Source: Chlorobiota bacterium
Lineage (GTDB): Bacteria > Bacteroidota > Ignavibacteria > Tepidaquicellales > OLB5
Length of the DNA stretch: 36,765 nucleotides
NCBI GenBank assembly: GCA_022616535.1
Contig: JAKEEM010000005.1
Span: 1-36,765, forward strand
Reading direction: 5' to 3'
Positions 33,061-36,765 of the stretch are shown here, in pieces. How positions within the stretch are numbered: the first letter of the stretch is position 1; the number at the start of each line of letters is the position of its first letter. The position numbers were made by a program, and so were the translations under genes. The notes below the pieces were generated by a model. It worked only from the letters and a program-made list of their open reading frames with translations. It was not told the origin of the DNA and did not search any database.

Positions 33061-35376
33061 TTAGCTTGGTTTAGTTGCGGGCTTCGTCTTTAAGTTTCCG
33101 TTCCCTGAACTGTTGCCATTAGTACTTGCCGGTGTTTTTTCCTTCCCCTTTTCCGAACCATAGTAATAGTAATAGTATTTATAATAACTTCCGTAAGTTG
33201 CCTGGTAATCGAAGTTATTCAATACAACACCGATAAAAGTGTCATTTATTTTATTTAATGTATCGATAGTGTTGACAAGCAAATCAAGGCGTGTTTTGTT
33301 AGCCAAGCTAACCACAACCGTTCCGTCAACGTAAGAGGAAAGAAGCTCTGCATCGGTTACTGTGGCAAGAGGCGGGGAGTCAATGATGATATAATCGTAT
33401 TTCGGCTTCATCTGGTTCAAGAAAATCTGCATGTGCTTTGATGCTATGAGCTCCGCCGGATTTGTCGGAATTGTTCCGCATGTAATTAAATCCAGATTTG
33501 GAAATTGTGTTTGCCTTATGGTTTCCTCAAGCGTAACCGTTCCGAAAAGATTATCACATAAGCCGGGGTATCTTTTCATATTAAACACGTTATGCAAGCG
33601 CGGTTTTCTGAAGTCGCAGTCAAGCAGCAAAACTTTTGCCGATAAGGAAAAACTTGCGGCAAGATTCGATGAAATAATGGTTTTCCCTTCTCTGGGGATT
33701 GAACTTGTTATCAATATGGTTTTAATCGGCTCAGGTTCAAGCTTCGAAAACTGGAGCCTGGTTCTGAGCGTTCTGAATGATTCGGCAGGGGCCGAGTCTG
33801 AATTGTATGCAAGTATTAGCTCCTGTTCTGAGTGGGAGTGCCTTCCTGATTTTGATTCACGCATAAATGTGGGTACCCAGCCAATAAGCGATATTCCTAT
33901 GTTTTCCAGGTCCTCCGGTGATTTCACTGTGACATCCAGTATATTTCTCAAGAGCGCAAATCCGTACCCTAAACCTAAACCTATCAAAAGCCCAATGGTT
34001 ATGATTAAAAACCTGTTTGGTTTGGCAGGTGAACGGGGTACTTTGCCATAATCAATTATTTTTACATTATTTGGCTGAGATTCCTCGTTGATTAAAGCTT
34101 CCTGGTATTTTTCAAGAAGCATTAAATATACCTTCTCGTTTGACCTTCTTTCACGCTCAAGGTTCGCATATTCGATAGTCTGAGCAGGAAGCTTATTAAA
34201 TCTTTCCTGGTATTTTGCCAAATAATTCTTCAGCAGGTTTTCCTTAATCTTGTTTTGTTCGTAATGTATCTTGGTTTCAAAGTATTGGTTTGATAATCCT
34301 CTCAGGTCTTCCGGCGTTTTTGATGAGGCACCGTCTTTGAGGATTTGAAGCTTCTCGTTTAAGTTACGCTTCAATTCACCTATTTTTTTGTCCAAATCCT
34401 TAAGGTATTTGGACTCCTTTATTAAATCTTCATTACCTGTTTTTGCCAAATCTCTTTGTATTTCAAGCTTTGCTATTTCACCCTGAAGCTCGCCTAAATA
34501 TGGGTCTGTTATCCTGCTTTCGAAATATTGTGTCGCTTTCGGGTCAACTCTTTCAAGTTCGCTCTTGTAATTTTCCAGTGCTTTGGAGGTCGACTGGAAT
34601 TCCATCGATGAGCGGTTATACTCGGTTTCAATATCAGATAAAGCATTAATTATGGTGTGAGCCTGGGTTCCCAGCTCAACTACATTTTCGGTTCTTAGAA
34701 AATGAGTCATTTTGTCTTCGGTTTGAAGCAAAGAGTTATATTTCTCCTGAACCTGCTTTTCAAGAAATTCGCGGTTCAAGGTTAAGTGGCCGCGATTGAA
34801 TTTCAGTGAATAATCGGTATACGATTCTGCATAGCAGTTCGATATCAAGGCGGCTTCTACAGGCGAGGGGCTTTCGGCTTTAATCGAAACTATATCCAGC
34901 CCCCTTTTTTGGGAAATCTCGGTAACGCTTTGAAGCAGCGATGCAATCTGGTTCACGCTTTTCGGCTCTGTGCAGTTTTCGGGGTTCTGGCACAGCAGCG
35001 AAAAGCGAACTTTGCCGCTTAAGACCTTAAACGAATCAAGAAGGGACTTTGCCGTTATTTCACGGATTGCGAATGACCTTAATATTTCAACTTCATTGTT
35101 TATGTATCTTTCCGGAAGCTCACCTTCAAAATCGGCAAACAATTTATTTTCAAGCACATTCTCCTTCGGCTTTGTAAGGCGCATCGATGATGCTGATGCG
35201 TATATATCGACCTGTGAGTATGCGTAAAAATAAGAAACAATAAATCCGACAGCCAGACTTAATAGTATAGGGACTTTGTTTCTTAAAATCAGGTTAAAAT
35301 AAAACCGGATGCTGTGTGAGGACTTTATATTAGCATCAACGGAATTAAAATTTTTGCCGCTAGACTGTGATTCCAT
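33061..35376 (-). CDS. Wzc-type polysaccharide copolymerase and tyrosine autokinase
   Basis: A 771-residue inner-membrane protein that sets chain length and export of a surface polysaccharide. A Wzz domain (about residues 20-110) starts with one transmembrane helix (PILLSLAVGFIVSYFYAY). A long coiled-coil periplasmic region (about 190-420) comes next, then the conserved IIDYGKVPRSPAKPNR and a second helix (about 449-470). The cytosolic BY-kinase has Walker A SSIPREGKT (about residue 556), A' LLLDCDFRKPR (about 584) and Walker B DYIIIDSPPL (about 660). The tail has a tyrosine cluster YGSYYKYYYYYYGSEKGKE, the usual autophosphorylation region, then a Lys/Ser/Asn-rich end. Seven bases separate it from the SLBB gene, its expected partner. 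Confidence 0.94.
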   Translation of the reverse strand: MESQSSGKNFNSVDANIKSSHSIRFYFNLILRNKVPILLSLAVGFIVSYFYAYSQVDIYASASSMRLTKPKENVLENKLFADFEGELPERYINNEVEILRSFAIREITAKSLLDSFKVLSGKVRFSLLCQNPENCTEPKSVNQIASLLQSVTEISQKRGLDIVSIKAESPSPVEAALISNCYAESYTDYSLKFNRGHLTLNREFLEKQVQEKYNSLLQTEDKMTHFLRTENVVELGTQAHTIINALSDIETEYNRSSMEFQSTSKALENYKSELERVDPKATQYFESRITDPYLGELQGEIAKLEIQRDLAKTGNEDLIKESKYLKDLDKKIGELKRNLNEKLQILKDGASSKTPEDLRGLSNQYFETKIHYEQNKIKENLLKNYLAKYQERFNKLPAQTIEYANLERERRSNEKVYLMLLEKYQEALINEESQPNNVKIIDYGKVPRSPAKPNRFLIITIGLLIGLGLGYGFALLRNILDVTVKSPEDLENIGISLIGWVPTFMRESKSGRHSHSEQELILAYNSDSAPAESFRTLRTRLQFSKLEPEPIKTILITSSIPREGKTIISSNLAASFSLSAKVLLLDCDFRKPRLHNVFNMKRYPGLCDNLFGTVTLEETIRQTQFPNLDLITCGTIPTNPAELIASKHMQIFLNQMKPKYDYIIIDSPPLATVTDAELLSSYVDGTVVVSLANKTRLDLLVNTIDTLNKINDTFIGVVLNNFDYQATYGSYYKYYYYYYGSEKGKEKTPASTNGNSSGNGNLKTKPATKPS

Positions 35377-35382
35377 ATTCTT

Positions 35383-35904
35383 TTATTTGCTTGTTAAAGT
35401 TACTATTAGTGTTACAATGCTTATTAACGAGGTAGCAATAGGAAGATAAAAACTCATATTTTCTCTGAATGTATATCTTCTTTCCTCCTTTATGACTATT
35501 ACGTCTCCGGGCTTAAGCAATGGATTAAGCTTCGGCTTTGACGAAATGTTTTTTTCCCAAAGCAGGTCGTCGTAGTTAAGTACAATCATTTCGGGCTTTC
35601 CCTCGGGGTTCGATGAGTTTCTTAAAATTCTTATTTCCTCAAGATTCGATTCTGTTATCGGACCGCCTGCAAAGGTAATTAAATCCATAAATGTGGTGTT
35701 AACCGGAACTCGGTATCTGCCCGGGTATCTTACAAAGCCCCATAAATTTACTTCCATGTTAACACCTGTTGCATCGCTTAAATCATATACAGCAGCCTGA
35801 GTTTCTTTTTTAGTCTTTCCCAGGAATAAATCGTCGTCATCCTGGGAGTACACATAATCTACAGTAACAATTACAACAACAACTAAACTGATTATAAATT
35901 TCAT
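35383..35904 (-). CDS. SLBB-domain polysaccharide export protein
   Basis: I take ATG 35904 as start, not the upstream TTG at 35955, because the shorter protein opens with a signal peptide (MKFIISLVVVVIVTVDYVYSQ). The 173-residue protein has one SLBB domain (about residues 48-140), with VNLWGFVRYPGRYRVPVNTTFMDLITFAGGP and LLKPGDVIVIKEERRYT. The C-terminal hydrophobic stretch (about residues 150-170) is probably a membrane helix. Typical Wza/OPX proteins also have an N-terminal Poly_export domain, and none is visible here, so it is a short or accessory form. It is the first gene of the minus-strand locus and precedes the Wzc-type kinase, giving the expected export pair. Confidence 0.85.
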   Translation of the reverse strand: MKFIISLVVVVIVTVDYVYSQDDDDLFLGKTKKETQAAVYDLSDATGVNMEVNLWGFVRYPGRYRVPVNTTFMDLITFAGGPITESNLEEIRILRNSSNPEGKPEMIVLNYDDLLWEKNISSKPKLNPLLKPGDVIVIKEERRYTFRENMSFYLPIATSLISIVTLIVTLTSK

Positions 35905-35940
35905 CAAAAATTCGTCAAATTTAATAAAGATGAATAAATG

Positions 35941-35957
35941 TATTGATATAATCAATA
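35941..35957. promoter_or_regulatory. Perfect palindrome upstream of the polysaccharide operon
   Basis: TATTGAT-ATA-ATCAATA is a perfect 7-bp inverted repeat with a 3-base centre, 37 bases upstream of the SLBB start. It lies between the candidate promoter (35970-36001) and the gene, a place suited to an operator or to the 5' leader. Confidence 0.5.
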
Positions 35958-35969
35958 CTCTATATCGTC

Positions 35970-36001
35970 ATAAAATAACGAATTTTCTGTGATTTTCCAA
36001 A
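35970..36001 (-). promoter_or_regulatory. Candidate promoter for the polysaccharide operon
   Basis: On the minus strand, TTTG (36001-35998) is followed after 20 bases by TATTTTAT (35977-35970). This approximates the Bacteroidota -33/-7 pattern TTTG-N19-21-TAnnTTTG with two mismatches. The position, about 70 bases before the SLBB ATG, is appropriate. Confidence 0.4.
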
Positions 36002-36025
36002 GCAATACTTTAAGGTGATAATTAA

Positions 36026-36069
36026 GGGTAGTGTTACAGTGTAGACCTCGTTTTTGGTGAGCACTACCC
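36026..36069. repeat. Inverted repeat with 8-bp arms in the operon leader region
   Basis: GGGTAGTG (36026-36033) and CACTACCC (36062-36069) are perfect inverted arms with a 28-base loop. It is upstream of the polysaccharide operon promoter on the right flank. Role unknown. Confidence 0.55.
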
Positions 36070-36181
36070 CATTTGGATAATCAGGTATTTTGGAAGATAC
36101 AATTTCTCGTTTCAGAAAGAGCTGTCTGCTGCAGGTATATATATGACGCTGCGCAATATTTCAGCCGTAGGGGCGATTCGT

Positions 36182-36210
36182 GTAGGGGCGACCCGCCGGG
36201 TCGCCCTTAC
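36182..36210. repeat. GC-rich palindromic repeat
   Basis: GTAGGGGCGACCC (36182-36194) and GGGTCGCCCTTAC (36198-36210) are inverted 13-base arms with one mismatch and a 3-base loop. This very GC-rich element stands out from the AT-rich surroundings and resembles dispersed palindromes seen in many environmental genomes. A partial sister copy, GTAGGGGCGATTCG, lies just before it (about 36167). Confidence 0.8.
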
Positions 36211-36227
36211 AGTTCCGGTTTTATCCA

Positions 36228-36255
36228 GTAGAGACTTGCTATGGCAAGTCTCTAC
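36228..36255. repeat. 12-bp-arm perfect palindrome at the head of a tandem repeat
   Basis: GTAGAGACTTGC (36228-36239) and GCAAGTCTCTAC (36244-36255) are perfect inverted arms with a 4-base loop (TATG). Its right arm is the first copy of the tandem unit that follows. Confidence 0.85.
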
Positions 36256-36305
36256 ATTGGCAAGTCTCTACATTGGCAAGTCCTACACCGGCAAGTCTCT
36301 ACAAT
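36243..36305. repeat. Tandem repeat, about four 14-16-base units
   Basis: GGCAAGTCTCTACATT occurs at 36243-36258 and 36259-36274 identically. It is followed by a shortened copy (36275-36288, lacking a TC pair) and a fourth copy (36290-36305, ending AAT). The units continue the right arm of the preceding palindrome. No unique spacers separate them, so this is not a CRISPR array. Confidence 0.8.
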
Positions 36306-36324
36306 GAACACCATTTGTCCGCGA

Positions 36325-36342
36325 ATCCGCCACCTGGCGGAT
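36325..36342. repeat. Short palindrome ATCCGCC-ACCT-GGCGGAT
   Basis: Perfect 7-bp arms with a 4-base loop, followed by a T-rich stretch (36349-36360). It could form a terminator-like hairpin, but no gene ends just before it. Confidence 0.65.
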
Positions 36343-36363
36343 GCCGAATTTTTTATTTTTTAT

Positions 36364-36492
36364 TAGCCACGACCTTTAGGTCGTGGACGGAAAACCCTCC
36401 ATAGATTAAGGACTTTAGTCCTGAATACAAAGCATCAGGGCTAAAGCCCGAGTTATTCTTTACTGTTGTCCACGGCTTAAAAGCCGTGGCTA
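36364..36492. repeat. Composite of four palindromes (REP/BIME-like)
   Basis: In order: CCACGACCT-TT-AGGTCGTGG (36367-36386), AGGAC-TTTA-GTCCT (36409-36422), GGGCT-AA-AGCCC (36438-36449) and CCACGGCTT-AA-AAGCCGTGG (36470-36489). TAGCCAC at 36364 and GTGGCTA at 36486 form an outer inverted pair. The organisation resembles REP/BIME elements mobilised by TnpA_REP-type transposases. No transposase is nearby. Confidence 0.7.
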
Positions 36493-36632
36493 TAATAAAA
36501 TTTTTTTCCTGTCCGCAAATTTTACGAATTGCTGAAATTTTTATTTTTTGAGCAATTCTCCACTCTTAACAAACTTTCCTCAAAATTTTTTTGTAATCAT
36601 ATTTTTTTACAGATTTATGTTGATTTTCCACT

Positions 36633-36658
36633 GGATTCCCGCTTTCGCGGGAATGACA
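36633..36658. repeat. 'ATTCCCGC...GCGGGAAT' dispersed palindrome
   Basis: ATTCCCGC (36635-36642) and GCGGGAAT (36647-36654) flank TTTC, within GGATTCCCGCTTTCGCGGGA and followed by ATGACA. This matches a very widespread bacterial palindromic element. The plus-strand frame through it reads 'SRFRGND', a common spurious translation. Confidence 0.8.
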
Positions 36659-36700
36659 ATCAGACTAGTAACTCAATGAACTTAATAAACTTTATGAACT

Positions 36701-36729
36701 TTCACCTCATATATGCCTAATGAGGTGAA
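36701..36729. repeat. 10-bp-arm inverted repeat near the right edge
   Basis: TTCACCTCAT (36701-36710) and ATGAGGTGAA (36720-36729) are perfect inverted arms with a 9-base loop. There is no T-run after it. It may be a protein-binding site or another dispersed repeat. Confidence 0.6.
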
Positions 36730-36765
36730 TTGTGCCACCACTGACTTGACATTTTAAAATTGATA

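Larger units (their letters stand above)
35956..36765. other. Non-coding right flank, repeat-rich
   Basis: About 810 bases hold no protein I can support. The first 50 bases carry the candidate promoter of the polysaccharide operon. Most of the rest is palindromic or tandem repeats, listed separately. Between them lie AT-rich tracts (about 36490-36620) and unassigned sequence (36070-36165). A TTGACA at about 36746-36751 could be the -35 region of a plus-strand gene beyond the window. Confidence 0.7.

Noticed and set aside
33431-34051. 206-residue plus-strand open frame inside the Wzc gene
   Set aside because: Entirely antisense to the conserved BY-kinase and linker; no recognisable domain of its own.
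35905-35955. Upstream TTG start for the SLBB protein
   Set aside because: The ATG at 35904 gives a proper signal peptide; the extension carries the palindrome region's AT-rich sequence.
36243-36305. Possible CRISPR array
   Set aside because: Units are 14-16 bases in direct tandem with no unique spacers, and no cas genes are in the window.
36364-36492. Transposon or insertion sequence end
   Set aside because: There are inverted pairs but no transposase frame and no target duplication that I can identify; better described as REP/BIME-like repeats.
36529-36720. 63-residue plus-strand open frame at the right flank
   Set aside because: Its middle (SRFRGND) is the translation of a dispersed palindrome, it is low complexity elsewhere and has no conserved features.

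Overview
The window is AT-rich bacterial chromosome with dense, mostly well-spaced genes and no transposase, tRNA, rRNA or CRISPR array that I can see. The secreted protein at 9335-10711 ends in a type IX secretion (Por) sorting domain of the 'NYPNPFNPAT' kind. Together with the winged-helix regulator/DUF4173 pair, a CX4CH cytochrome lipoprotein and a TAnnTTTG-like promoter box, this points to the Bacteroidota/Chlorobiota (FCB) group, most probably an Ignavibacteria-like organism. That placement is inference from protein style, not a phylogeny.

Layout. 1-1727: 3' end of a winged-helix regulator and a DUF4173-type membrane protein. 1809-4266: a divergent esterase, then VOC, DUF899 and DinB-like small proteins. 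4305-9307: a kynurenine-pathway cluster in the order HAAO (nbaC), ACMSD, FKBP-TPR, kynureninase (kynU) and kynurenine 3-monooxygenase (kmo). It can carry kynurenine to 3-hydroxykynurenine, 3-hydroxyanthranilate, aminocarboxymuconate semialdehyde and then the decarboxylated semialdehyde. Tryptophan dioxygenase and kynurenine formamidase are not in the window. The embedded FKBP gene has its signal peptide in a different reading frame from its mature domain. 9335-13231 (minus): a three-gene export module with a cytochrome/beta-propeller lipoprotein, a duplicated-domain lipoprotein and a T9SS-sorted propeller protein. 13430-18443: dxr, rseP, a serB-serA fusion and a half-size MFS protein. 18498-20312: a small repeat-bearing membrane protein and a CNNM/CorC-type protein.

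20293-35904 is a surface-polysaccharide locus, almost all on the minus strand. It opens with an SLBB export protein and a Wzc-type tyrosine autokinase. After these come a zinc-ribbon membrane protein, GNAT, SDR, an asparagine-synthase-type amidotransferase, a transglutaminase-like protein, two tandem PIG-L deacetylases, WbqC, an FkbM methyltransferase (plus strand), a polysaccharide-deacetylase-like protein, two tandem Methyltransf_24 proteins, one GT4 glycosyltransferase and a Wzx-type flippase. It is rich in sugar- or glycan-modifying enzymes but has only one recognisable glycosyltransferase and no polymerase or initiating transferase. The rest of the pathway must be elsewhere.

35905-36765 is non-coding. 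It holds a candidate promoter and palindrome for the polysaccharide operon, then a dense mosaic of palindromic and tandem repeats of several families, resembling REP/BIME-type elements. I did not find a clearly new defence or mobile system. The best leads are the FKBP frame break, the serB-serA fusion, the duplicated ribosome-binding segment before HAAO, the CX4CH/propeller/T9SS module, the 15-17-residue repeat protein and the repeat mosaic.
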